Source: Leptolyngbya sp. O-77 (GTDB lineage: Bacteria > Cyanobacteriota > Cyanobacteriia > Elainellales > Elainellaceae). Taken from it: 64,000 nucleotides of DNA. The stretch lies in the NCBI RefSeq assembly GCF_001548395.1, contig NZ_AP017367.1, forward strand, positions 2,703,001-2,767,000, given 5' to 3'. Below the pieces are notes generated by a model. It was not told where the DNA came from. It did not search any database and saw only the letters and a program-made list of their open reading frames with translations. Shown here one piece after another: positions 34,775-42,924 of this stretch (positions are counted from its first letter, which is position 1; every line of letters starts with the position of its first letter). Made by a program: the position numbers and the translations under genes.

Positions 34775-36010
34775 ATGGTAGCCCCACAGATCTCAACAGT
34801 TCTGCCTGCCGCCTCCAAAGATGAGCGGAAGGCTCAATGTCCAACGGCGGCCTATTTGCATATTCCTTTTTGCCGCCGCCGCTGTTTTTATTGCGATTTT
34901 CCGATTTCAGTGGTGGGCGATCGCGCTCGTGGTGAAACATCGGGAACCATTGCCCAGTATGTCGAGGCGCTGGAGCGAGAAATCCTGATGACTGAGCGAC
35001 AGGGGCGATCGCCGCTAGAAACCGTCTTCTTTGGCGGCGGCACGCCCTCGCTGCTGTCAGTGGCGCAGGTCGATCGGCTGCTGAGCAGGCTTGACCAGCA
35101 CTTCGGCATCGCTGCAAATGCAGAAATTTCAATGGAAATAGACCCTGGAACCTTTGACCTCAGCCATGTCCGGGGGTACGTCGCCGCTGGGGTCAATCGT
35201 ATAAGCCTGGGTGTGCAGTCGTTTCAGGCAGACTCGCTGCAAGCCTGCGGCCGCACCCACCGACCAGAGGATATTCCCCTGGCAATAGACCTGATTCGCC
35301 GCGCTGGGCTAGACAACTACAGCCTTGATCTGATTTCGGGACTGCCACACCTGACGCTAGAGCGCTGGCAGGAAAATCTGGATCGGGCGATCGCCCTCGA
35401 CCCCGCCCACCTGTCGATCTACGACCTCACCGTGGAACCGGGCACCGCCTTTGCCCAACGCTATCGGCCTGGCGAAGCGCCCCTCCCCTCCGACGAGTCC
35501 ACTGCCCAGATGTATCGCCTCGCCCAGCAGGTTTTGACTCAGCGCGGCTTCCAGCACTACGAAATCTCGAACTACGCCCGCTCTGGCTATCAGTGCCGCC
35601 ACAACCGGGTTTACTGGGAAAATCGCCCCTACTATGGCTTTGGCATGGGTGCGGCCAGCTACGTAGACCACCAACGCTTTAGCCGCCCCCGCACCCGCCG
35701 CGAATATTTCCATTGGCTGGAAACGCTGGAGTCCGCAGGCGGCAGGCTGGCGCATCCCACCACGCCCCCCCAGGAACGCCTGCTCGACACGCTGATGCTG
35801 GGGCTGCGGCTGGCCGACGGGCTGGATTTGCCCAGGCTAGAACTGGAGTTTGGCAAGGGGGCGATCGCTCGCATTCTCGCCGGTCTGCAACCCCACGCCC
35901 AGCGCGGCTGGGTCGAGCAAACGTCCTCTCACATTCGCCTGACTGACCCAGAGGGTTTCTTATTTTCCAACGTCGTGCTGTCTGATTTGTTTGAAGCGCT
36001 GAGCGAGTGA
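34775..36010 (+). CDS. hemW: HemW-like radical SAM heme chaperone (HemN family)
   Basis: A 411-residue radical SAM protein. The cluster Cys are C33, C37 and C40 (CRRRCFYC), followed by GGGTPSLLS and the EIDPGTFDL segment. The C-terminal HemW domain ends with FLFSNVVLSDLF. True coproporphyrinogen oxidase HemN has an N-terminal extension with an extra Cys, which is absent here. HemW-type proteins bind heme and insert it into respiratory enzymes. I chose the ATG at 34775. The frame is open from 34715. Confidence 0.85.
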   Translation: MVAPQISTVLPAASKDERKAQCPTAAYLHIPFCRRRCFYCDFPISVVGDRARGETSGTIAQYVEALEREILMTERQGRSPLETVFFGGGTPSLLSVAQVDRLLSRLDQHFGIAANAEISMEIDPGTFDLSHVRGYVAAGVNRISLGVQSFQADSLQACGRTHRPEDIPLAIDLIRRAGLDNYSLDLISGLPHLTLERWQENLDRAIALDPAHLSIYDLTVEPGTAFAQRYRPGEAPLPSDESTAQMYRLAQQVLTQRGFQHYEISNYARSGYQCRHNRVYWENRPYYGFGMGAASYVDHQRFSRPRTRREYFHWLETLESAGGRLAHPTTPPQERLLDTLMLGLRLADGLDLPRLELEFGKGAIARILAGLQPHAQRGWVEQTSSHIRLTDPEGFLFSNVVLSDLFEALSE

Positions 36011-36015
36011 CCGGT

Positions 36016-36864
36016 TCAGCGCTGACACCTCTTGCAATAGTGCGCCGACCGCCCGGCCATCTTGAGCCGCAGGATTGGGGCGCTACATACGCGGCAGGGT
36101 TCGCCGTCGCGGTTGTAGACCCAGGCCACGCCGCCGTAGTTGCCGTTGATGCCCTGCACGTCGCGAAAGTCGCTAAAGGTGGTGCCATTGTTGGCGATCG
36201 CTGTTTGCAGCACGTCTCGAATGGCATGGTGAAGCCGCTGAACTTGTTTTGGCTTCAGTCGGGTGCAGAGGGTCTGCGGGCGAATGCCGCTGAGGAATAG
36301 GGCTTCGTCGGCATAAATGTTGCCAATGCCTGCCACCAAAGACTGATCTAGCAGCGCATTTTTGATGGGGCGCTGGCGGCCGCGCAGCCACCGGGCCAAA
36401 TAATCCACAGAGAACTCATCCGAAAGTGGTTCTGGGCCAAGGGACTGTAGACCGGTGATGACGGATTCCGGCGGGCGATCGCCCGGAACCCACCACAGTT
36501 GCCCAAAGGTGCGCTGATCTACAAACCGCAGTTCTCGGTTCTCCGGAAAAAACAGCCGCACTCGACAGTGCTTTTGCAATAGAGCATCCTGCGCCACCCA
36601 GAGCAACTGCCCCGTCATCCGTAGATGCACACCGAGATAGCCAGCGGGCTGGTGTGCTGTGTCTACCAGTTCTGCCAGCAAATACTTGCCGCGCCGCCGC
36701 CACTGGGCGATCGCCAGCCCCCGCAGCCCTGTAACGAACGCGGCGGATGAAGTGGGGTAGGCGATCATGCGATCGAGTAGCACATCCGCCCCGACAATGG
36801 GCTGGCTCAGGGTCGTTTGGTTTAGCCCTCGGCGGACTGTCTCAACTTCGGGGAGTTCGGGCAT
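36016..36864 (-). CDS. mutM: formamidopyrimidine-DNA glycosylase
   Basis: MutM (Fpg) removes oxidised purines such as 8-oxoguanine and nicks the strand. After Met removal the catalytic Pro and Glu are in MPELPEVETVRRGL. The Lys of WRRRGKYLL and the zinc finger CRVCSAPI...YCKRC at the C-terminus complete the active site. The length of 282 residues is normal. It converges with hemW with a 5-base gap. Confidence 0.95.
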   Translation of the reverse strand: MPELPEVETVRRGLNQTTLSQPIVGADVLLDRMIAYPTSSAAFVTGLRGLAIAQWRRRGKYLLAELVDTAHQPAGYLGVHLRMTGQLLWVAQDALLQKHCRVRLFFPENRELRFVDQRTFGQLWWVPGDRPPESVITGLQSLGPEPLSDEFSVDYLARWLRGRQRPIKNALLDQSLVAGIGNIYADEALFLSGIRPQTLCTRLKPKQVQRLHHAIRDVLQTAIANNGTTFSDFRDVQGINGNYGGVAWVYNRDGEPCRVCSAPILRLKMAGRSAHYCKRCQR

Positions 36865-37187
36865 GAGAGACCTTGGCGATGCTCGCTAGAACATCGAAAA
36901 GGGCGAGAAAAAGGCGATCGCACCCAACTTCAAACTCTAACGAACTCTGACGAAAAAAGTAGGGCACAAGGTAGAATGCCTTGCTACAAATTCGGGCTTC
37001 CAAGAGAGACTGGCAACCTAGTTGGCAATCCAATCTCTCTCAGAAACCCGAAACATTCTTTTGGTTTAGGACTTGTTCAAGACGCACCTAGCTACAGCGT
37101 TTTTGAAGCTAGTGAGGTACGTGGATAGTCAAAAAGCGCTTGCTTCATTGAAGCTGTGCGTACCTCACCCCACGAGAAAATGCTGCA
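36865..37187. other. intergenic region between mutM and psaE
   Basis: No gene in 323 bases. The left part serves as the mutM promoter. A dispersed hairpin repeat (37094-37190) lies against the 3' end of psaE and could end its transcript. Confidence 0.55.
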
Positions 37188-37190
37188 TCA
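37094..37190 (+). repeat. dispersed repeat A, copy 2
   Basis: It begins acagcgtttttgaagctagt and ends cgagaaaatgctgcatca. Inside, gtgaggtacg (about 37112-37121) and cgtacctcac (37159-37168) are perfect reverse complements and would form a long-range hairpin. It overlaps the last bases of the leftward psaE gene by 3 bases. Confidence 0.8.
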
Positions 37191-37496
37191 GGACGTACTC
37201 TCACCTTCAGACTTGGGCGCTGCCTCGGTTGGCTCGGGCGCTTTGGCAGGAGCCGCAGTTATCTTCGTCTTAGCAGACTTGGGCGCAGGCGCAACTTCTT
37301 CTAGCTCACTGAGGGCGAAGTTGTTGGTGTTCACACCGCCAGCACTACCGCTATAGCCGTTGTAATTCACCTTGTCAAACCGGACGATCACCGGGTACTT
37401 GATGCCGCTCTGATCGACCGAGGCAACCGTGCCGACATCGTTGTACCAATAAGATTCTTTGCGGAGAATCCGAACTTTTGAACCGCGTTCAACCAT
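37188..37496 (-). CDS. psaE: photosystem I subunit PsaE
   Basis: PsaE is a stromal SH3-like subunit of photosystem I. It stabilises ferredoxin docking and supports cyclic electron flow. The core is residues 1-66 (MVERGSKVRILRKESYWYND, YPVIVRFDKVNYNGYSG, NNFALSELEEV). A Pro/Ala/Lys-rich tail of about 35 residues follows, longer than in many cyanobacteria. It has its own 370-base upstream region. The repeat at 37094-37190 abuts its stop. Confidence 0.95.
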   Translation of the reverse strand: MVERGSKVRILRKESYWYNDVGTVASVDQSGIKYPVIVRFDKVNYNGYSGSAGGVNTNNFALSELEEVAPAPKSAKTKITAAPAKAPEPTEAAPKSEGESTS

Positions 37497-37867
37497 GAGT
37501 GCTTTTCCTTAGCTGATTAATCATCCTGGAGGCCATCTCTACAGATGCAGTCCCAGCGTGAGCGGTCAGGGCCGACCCTTTTGGGCGCAGGAGAAATGAC
37601 TTTTCATAGTTTGATTTTCAGCGTACTACTCCCACGTAGCCATCTGGCGAGATCAAGGTTTAAGTTTTATTGCCTAACGTGTCTGGGTTTGAACGAGTGT
37701 TGCGCCTCTCGTCCCTCTGCTGGCTCCCTATCGCAAACGCAGAAGCCAGAGCAAAATTGCTGTTGAGATTTGCGGGATGCGCTTAAAATAGCGGGTAATC
37801 AATACGCCTGTATAGCGTTTGCCGCAGGCAGATTTCCCCCACAGAGCGGTAGCGCTCCGCAACAGCT
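37497..37867. promoter_or_regulatory. divergent psaE upstream region
   Basis: A 371-base region between psaE (leftward) and the repeat-rich membrane protein gene (rightward). No gene is supported. A purine-rich psaE ribosome site (AAGGAAAA on the minus strand) lies next to its start. I could not place promoters with confidence. Confidence 0.5.
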
Positions 37868-39160
37868 ATGAATAGGGTTCCGCATGGCTCAGCAGCGCCA
37901 GAGTTTGCAGCACAACCTGAAGCACAATTCGAGGCACAATTCGAGGCACAATTTGCAGAACAATTTGCAGAACAATTTGCAGAACAATTTGCAGAACAGC
38001 CTGAAGACGGTCATGACGGGCAAATCGGCAACGGACAAACCGCAGATTCAGGGTTTCTGAATTCCTCGGCTCCGGAGTGGCCTGCGGTCGGGTGGTCTGC
38101 TGGCGCTGCGGCGATTGACCCACCCCAGTCCGAAGCCCCGAACACCGAAGACGCGAGTGCAGTGCAGCCGCCCGACCCGACCTTGCCGCTATTCCCCCCA
38201 GCGTCCCGTTCAGGAAATTCTGCGGTGCTTGCGCTACCCCCTGTCCGATTTTTGGGGAAGTTGTTGAATCAGCATCCCACGATCTTCTGGAGCGGGGTCT
38301 GGGTGATCACGCTGCTCTGTGCTGGCATTGCCGTCACGGGCCTCATGAATCCAGAACTGTCGTCCCAGCAGGAGCAGCCCGACCCGACTGGGGTAGAAGC
38401 CGTGCTGCGGGCGACTCGGCTCGATCGGCAAAAACCTGCGTCTCCAGCCGTTTCTTTTGGGCTTCTGGCGGTGAGTTGTGCGGGATGCTGTCTGCTGCTG
38501 TCGCGGCGGTTTCAGCAGCCCCAGTCGCTGTCTCAGCCAATAGGGCGCAGAAAACTGCGATCGCCCACCAAAAGCACCATCGCGGCTGAACTGGAGGCGA
38601 TCGCCACCCTTGCATCCGACTCTATCCAAGACCCAGCGCGTTTGCCACCCCTGCCCAGCCGCCAGCCCTGGATGGATGCAGCCCTTTCCACTGCAAACGC
38701 CGAGTCTGCATCCACGCCCCCTGCCAGCCACGCTCCGGGTTCTCAATCGCCGCAAGTTCCGCAAGCGCCCCAATCGCAGGATTACCTAAGCTATCTGCGC
38801 GTTCATGCCCAGTCCAGAGCGCAGAGCCAGCGGGCCGCTCGAATTGAGGGGCGATCGCCCTCTCGTTCCCCAAACCCCAAGACTCAAAATGGCCCTGCCA
38901 ACCCGCACGTGATTGCTCCCTACGCGCCCAACCCGGCATTGCCCGTCGCGTTTCTCTCGCCTCTAGAACATTCCTTGCCAGAAAAAGCCTTTTCGCCCGT
39001 TCCCATCGCCCAGCCCACGCTGCCCGCCGCCACCCAGCCGCCGCTCAACCTAAGCCAGTCGCCCCAGCCCCAGACCGAGGCTCTGCCAGATCCAGCGGCT
39101 ACCTTGGCAGAACTGCGGAAGATTCAGGCGAAGCGGGCGCGAAAGGAGCCGGAGTCATAG
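37868..39160 (+). CDS. Pro/Ala/Gln-rich membrane protein with N-terminal tetrapeptide repeats
   Basis: A 430-residue protein that I do not recognise. The N-terminus holds tandem tetrapeptides QFEA/QFAE encoded by a 12-bp DNA repeat. Two hydrophobic helices follow (WVITLLCAGIAVTGL near 145 and VSFGLLAVSCAGCCLLL near 200). The C-terminal 220 residues are low-complexity and rich in Pro, Ser, Gln and Ala, ending in a basic stretch (KIQAKRARKEPES). It is probably anchored by a helical hairpin with both tails on the same side. Frame openness on both strands calls for caution, but the hydrophobic helices support this frame. Confidence 0.6.
   Translation: MNRVPHGSAAPEFAAQPEAQFEAQFEAQFAEQFAEQFAEQFAEQPEDGHDGQIGNGQTADSGFLNSSAPEWPAVGWSAGAAAIDPPQSEAPNTEDASAVQPPDPTLPLFPPASRSGNSAVLALPPVRFLGKLLNQHPTIFWSGVWVITLLCAGIAVTGLMNPELSSQQEQPDPTGVEAVLRATRLDRQKPASPAVSFGLLAVSCAGCCLLLSRRFQQPQSLSQPIGRRKLRSPTKSTIAAELEAIATLASDSIQDPARLPPLPSRQPWMDAALSTANAESASTPPASHAPGSQSPQVPQAPQSQDYLSYLRVHAQSRAQSQRAARIEGRSPSRSPNPKTQNGPANPHVIAPYAPNPALPVAFLSPLEHSLPEKAFSPVPIAQPTLPAATQPPLNLSQSPQPQTEALPDPAATLAELRKIQAKRARKEPES
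37926..37997 (+). repeat. 12-bp tandem repeat inside a coding region, six copies
   Basis: Two copies of aattcgaggcac are followed by four of aatttgcagaac. The period of 12 keeps the reading frame and encodes repeated four-residue units, so length changes by slippage would alter the protein without breaking it. Confidence 0.93.
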
Positions 39161-39203
39161 AGTGCGATGGGGTACGTCAACCCGCCATCACCTTAAGGCT
39201 CCA

Positions 39204-40157
39204 CTACCCTTCATGCTGCTCGTAAGCTGCCACAATCCGCTGCACTAGGGGATGGCGCACCACGTCCGCCTTGGAAAGATTGCAAAAGGCGATGCCTTCG
39301 ACATGGCGCAGAATTTTTTCGGCGATCGCCAATCCAGACTGCTGGTTTACGGGCAAATCGGTCTGCGTTACGTCGCCCGTGACCACCATCTTGGAACGAA
39401 AGCCCAGCCGGGTCAGCACCATTTTCATTTGAGCTGGCGTGGTATTTTGCGCTTCGTCGAGGATGATAAAGGCATTGTTTAGCGTACGCCCGCGCATGTA
39501 GGCCAGGGGCGCCACCTCGATCACGCCGCGTTCCATTAGTCCGGCAATTTTTTCGGGGTCGATGAGTTCATACAGCGCGTCGTAAAGCGGACGCAGGTAT
39601 GGGTCAATTTTTTGCTGCAAGTCGCCCGGCAAAAAGCCGAGCCGCTCTCCGGCCTCGACCGCTGGGCGGGTGAGAATCAGCCGCTCCACCTGATTGGACA
39701 ACAGCGCCTGCACCGCTAGCACTGCCGCCAAAAACGTCTTCCCGGTTCCCGCTGGGCCAATGCAAAAGGTCAGGTCATGGGTGCGAATAGCCTGGACGTA
39801 TTGCAGCTGGCGAAACGTTTTGGCGCGAATCTCGTCACCCCGGCGCGTGCGGGCCAGCACGTCTCGCTGGAGTTCCTCTAAATCCCCCTGCCGACGAGTG
39901 TCGAGCGCCTGACGCGCGGTGAAAATGTCTGCTAGAGTGACGGCTTTTCCTGCTCCCCAGTAAGGTTCGAGCGATCGCACGAGTTTTTTGCACAGTTCAA
40001 CCTGGCCCTCGGTTCCTGAAATCAGGAGCTCCTGTCCCCGCATCACAACCGTTGCCCCGGTCTGACGAGCCAGCAGTTTCAGGTTTTCTTCCTGGTAGCC
40101 TGCAAGGGCGATCGCGCTTTCGGGGCTGGGAAACGGAACGATGGCAGAATTACCCAT
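39204..40157 (-). CDS. phoH: PhoH family ATPase
   Basis: A 317-residue PhoH-like NTPase. An N-terminal KH-like part (residues 10-70) precedes the P-loop domain with CIGPAGTGKTFLA (Walker A) and FIILDEAQN (Walker B), plus TRPAVEAGERLGFLPGD. PhoH proteins are linked to RNA metabolism and sometimes to phosphate starvation, but the exact activity is open. It is the third gene of a leftward set with rpsP and khpA, which supports an RNA-related role. Confidence 0.9.
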   Translation of the reverse strand: MGNSAIVPFPSPESAIALAGYQEENLKLLARQTGATVVMRGQELLISGTEGQVELCKKLVRSLEPYWGAGKAVTLADIFTARQALDTRRQGDLEELQRDVLARTRRGDEIRAKTFRQLQYVQAIRTHDLTFCIGPAGTGKTFLAAVLAVQALLSNQVERLILTRPAVEAGERLGFLPGDLQQKIDPYLRPLYDALYELIDPEKIAGLMERGVIEVAPLAYMRGRTLNNAFIILDEAQNTTPAQMKMVLTRLGFRSKMVVTGDVTQTDLPVNQQSGLAIAEKILRHVEGIAFCNLSKADVVRHPLVQRIVAAYEQHEG

Positions 40158-40201
40158 GCAGCGGGTCAGGATAGAAGGGCATAGGCGAAAGCGAGAGGAT
40201 T

Positions 40202-40242
40202 GAAGTTAGGCTCAAAACTCAAGAAGTTAGGCTCAAAACTCA
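40202..40242. repeat. 20-bp direct repeat upstream of phoH
   Basis: gaagttaggctcaaaactca occurs at 40202-40221 and again at 40223-40242, one base apart. Further down, imperfect ggcaatatc-like words recur up to 40330. The area lies between khpA and phoH. Confidence 0.8.
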
Positions 40243-40330
40243 AAACGCGCCTTAAAATTTGAAGCAATTTGAAGGCGCAGCGTCGAGCATTGTTGGGCAA
40301 TCTCAGGCAATATTCGGACAATATCGGGCA

Positions 40331-40714
40331 TTATCGAGGGCGCGATCGACGGGGCATCGGCTTGGCAGAGCCAGAACGACGGTCAGACGGAGCTTCTCGC
40401 CCACCTTCGTCTCGACCCGCAGGCTGCCCGCCAAACACATCCAGATGAAGAGAGTAGCCAGAGGCTCGCGCAATTCCCTGCAACACCGTCCGAATGGCTT
40501 GAATATTCCGTCCGCCGCGACCATACACCCGCCCCCGATCTTCGCCGTCAAACGCGACACGCACCAAGACTCTAGAGTTGCGAGGCAGCACCTCACAATC
40601 GACCTTTAGCGATGCTGGCGATTCCAAAAATGGCTCTAGCAAAAACCTCACGACACCCACATAATCAGGAGTCGCAGCAGAATCTGGCAAATCGGGAGCA
40701 GTTGCGTCGGACAC
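40331..40714 (-). CDS. khpA: KH-domain RNA-binding protein KhpA
   Basis: A small KH protein. The core VRFLLEPFLESPASLKVDCEV is followed by the type II KH motif GRGGRNIQAIRTVLQGIA (GxxG loop). The C-terminal 35 residues are Arg/Gly/Ser-rich. I prefer the GTG at 40714, just inside the 3' flank of rpsP. The frame is also open from a TTG at 40741, which would overlap rpsP. KhpA partners with KhpB in other bacteria to bind RNAs for cell growth. The rpsP-khpA pairing is widespread. Confidence 0.87.
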   Translation of the reverse strand: MSDATAPDLPDSAATPDYVGVVRFLLEPFLESPASLKVDCEVLPRNSRVLVRVAFDGEDRGRVYGRGGRNIQAIRTVLQGIARASGYSLHLDVFGGQPAGRDEGGREAPSDRRSGSAKPMPRRSRPR

Positions 40715-40718
40715 GACC

Positions 40719-40970
40719 TCACTGAGCCTTAAGCTGTTCAAAAACGTTTTGTTTTTCGAGGATATGGCGGACGGTATCCGTCGGCTGAGCGCCCTCTTTC
40801 AGGCGCTTGATGATAGCAGGCACATTGAGCTTTACTTCGTCGCTCCGGGGATTGTAAAAGCCCAACTCTTCTAGCGGGCGACCATCGCGACGAGACGTAC
40901 TCTTCACCGCAACGATCCGGTAGCTCGCCTCAAACTTTTTGCCGTACCGCTTTAAACGCAGCTTAACCAT
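40719..40970 (-). CDS. rpsP: 30S ribosomal protein S16
   Basis: S16 is an assembly protein of the small ribosomal subunit. The 83-residue product begins MVKLRLKRYGKK and has SYRIVAVKSTSRRDGRPLEE, LGFYNPRSDEV and GAQPTDTVRHIL, all diagnostic. It heads a leftward set with khpA and phoH. Confidence 0.97.
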   Translation of the reverse strand: MVKLRLKRYGKKFEASYRIVAVKSTSRRDGRPLEELGFYNPRSDEVKLNVPAIIKRLKEGAQPTDTVRHILEKQNVFEQLKAQ

Positions 40971-41091
40971 GCTTGAACTATTTGCTCCTGGGGTAATTCA
41001 CAAAAACTTGCCGCAGTCCAGTCTCTTATTCTACTATGCCAAGGCTCACCCTGCAAAAGCATTTTGGGATAGCCCCAGTAGACAAGCCAGA

Positions 41092-42621
41092 TTACTCGCT
41101 GGCCCGACCGCGGCCGAGCGTCGTAATGTATAGCACTGCCTCATCAGGGGGAATGCCCAGCACCTCGTTCACCTGATCATCAAAAAATCCGCCAATGCCG
41201 CTGACTCCTAGGCCTAATCGCACGGCCGCTAGATTGAGGCGCTGTCCTAAGTGTCCGGCATCCATGTGCAGGTAGCGATAGGCGCGATCGCCATACTGGG
41301 CAACCGCCCGCTGCAAGTCTGCTGTGTGAAACAAGACCGCCGCTGCATCGCGTCCCAGGTCTTGCCCCAGACAAAGGGCGTGTAGCTCTCGCCGAAAGTT
41401 TTTGAAGCGGATCTGGCGAAGCTCCTGGGCCTTGGGTGCGTAGTAGTAGCAACCCTCTTCCAGTCCTTCCACGCCGGAAATCGCAATGAAGGTTTCGATT
41501 AGGCTGAGGTCGAAATAGTCGGGCGATTGGTCGAGTCCCTGATCTAGGTAGTGAGCGGGCTGATAGGTAAAATCTAATAGCAGGCGCAGTTCTTCCAGGG
41601 TCAGATCGGCTCCGCTGTAGGCGCGGGTGGAGCGACGCTTGAGCATGGTCTTTTCTAGCTCTGCCAGATGGTCGCCCCAGGCGATCGCCCCGCTTTCCAT
41701 CGACACCTTCAGGCAAAACGGAAAGTTGTATTGATCTGGATCGCTGTCGGCGCGGGCAGAGGGCAGACGGTCGGAGACAGGATCGCCGCTGATCTGCGTG
41801 ACCTGGTGCATATAGCTGAGCAGCTTGCCGTCGGGAAGGTTGGGATAGTCGGTCTGGATGGCGGAGGGGAGCGCCGTCGAGGTAGGTGGCAGGTTTTGGT
41901 CGATATCCCACAGGTCGGCTAGGGGGATGACGGCGATCGCCCCTTCCTGCGCCGCGTCTAGATACATCAACTGGTTCACCGCCTCATCGCGAAAGCCGCC
42001 AATCAGGTGGGGACGATAGTCGTTGATTGCGGCCGCCAGCTCAATATTTCCTAACAAATGCCCCGCATCCAAAAAAATCCGGCGATAGGCACGGTCTTGA
42101 TAGCGCCAGGCCGATCGTCCAAACACCACCGTCATCACCAGCGCCATCTGCGTTGCGTCCAGCGCCGGATGCCAGAAACAGGCTTCCTGAAGCGGCTTCC
42201 AAGCCTCTGTTTCCCAAAAGTGCAGCAGCGAATTGGTCTGGGTCTGGTAATGATACAGCCCTGCGGGAAGTTGGGGCGTGCCTCGCGAAATCAGGTAAAC
42301 CTCGGCTGGGTATAGCCCGCCCGCCGACGGAGCCGCCCGCAGATAGACCGCTTCGCCGTTCAGCATGGTCATTTTCACCGTCAGCCCGTAGCTGCAAAAC
42401 AGGAAGCGAGCCAGCCGCTGCCACTGCTTGTCTCCATTGTCTAGCGCGGGTTCGGCGTTGAGGTAGGGTTTCAGGTCATAGGCTGTGCCGATTTTGTATT
42501 CCTTAAAGGGAACAGGCTGGTTGCGCCAATCCAACTGCTGGGTCTTGCTGGCCAGCGTCGTGGGATCATATTTGGTGCGATCGTGAAAGTGCTGGGCGAT
42601 CGAGCGGCGTTGATCTGACAT
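41092..42621 (-). CDS. SagB-type (ThcOx/nitroreductase) dehydrogenase, duplicated domain
   Basis: A 509-residue protein made of two nitroreductase-like halves. The first (about residues 45-255) has SAGGLYPAEVYLIS and RRIFLDAGHLLGNIELA. The second (about 310-505) has KRRSTRAYSGADLTLEELRLLL and YRYLHMDAGHLGQRLNLAA. SagB-type enzymes oxidise azolines to azoles in thiazole/oxazole-modified peptides. No YcaO cyclodehydratase or precursor peptide is seen nearby, so the substrate is unknown. I chose the ATG at 42621. The frame is open to 42645. Confidence 0.82.
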   Translation of the reverse strand: MSDQRRSIAQHFHDRTKYDPTTLASKTQQLDWRNQPVPFKEYKIGTAYDLKPYLNAEPALDNGDKQWQRLARFLFCSYGLTVKMTMLNGEAVYLRAAPSAGGLYPAEVYLISRGTPQLPAGLYHYQTQTNSLLHFWETEAWKPLQEACFWHPALDATQMALVMTVVFGRSAWRYQDRAYRRIFLDAGHLLGNIELAAAINDYRPHLIGGFRDEAVNQLMYLDAAQEGAIAVIPLADLWDIDQNLPPTSTALPSAIQTDYPNLPDGKLLSYMHQVTQISGDPVSDRLPSARADSDPDQYNFPFCLKVSMESGAIAWGDHLAELEKTMLKRRSTRAYSGADLTLEELRLLLDFTYQPAHYLDQGLDQSPDYFDLSLIETFIAISGVEGLEEGCYYYAPKAQELRQIRFKNFRRELHALCLGQDLGRDAAAVLFHTADLQRAVAQYGDRAYRYLHMDAGHLGQRLNLAAVRLGLGVSGIGGFFDDQVNEVLGIPPDEAVLYITTLGRGRASE

Positions 42622-42924
42622 GGGTTTCACCGTAGCGTTCCACAATCCATCCTGTAATCCATCCTGTTTTACGATCTTGACACCCTAAACTCAGTTCGAC
42701 GAGAGCAATTCTTACAAGTTGGGCAAATTGGGTGAATCAAGGCGAACCTATCAGGAATTTTCTCAGGAATTTTCATGGTGATCATTCCCGCCCGTCCACT
42801 TAAACTTGGCACTTAAACTTCGCATTCTTGGCACTTTTTGGCACTTTTCAAAGATTTTTCTCAGATTTTCCCATGAGTTTTTGCCATGAGCTTTGCCCAG
42901 GATGTGTACCAACTTGTGGGCCAA
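42622..42924. other. intergenic region with short word repeats
   Basis: No gene in 303 bases. atccatcctgt occurs twice near 42645-42665. cacttaaactt and ggcactttt words recur from 42795 to 42850. These look like slippage products. The region holds the promoter of the leftward SagB-type gene. Confidence 0.5.
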
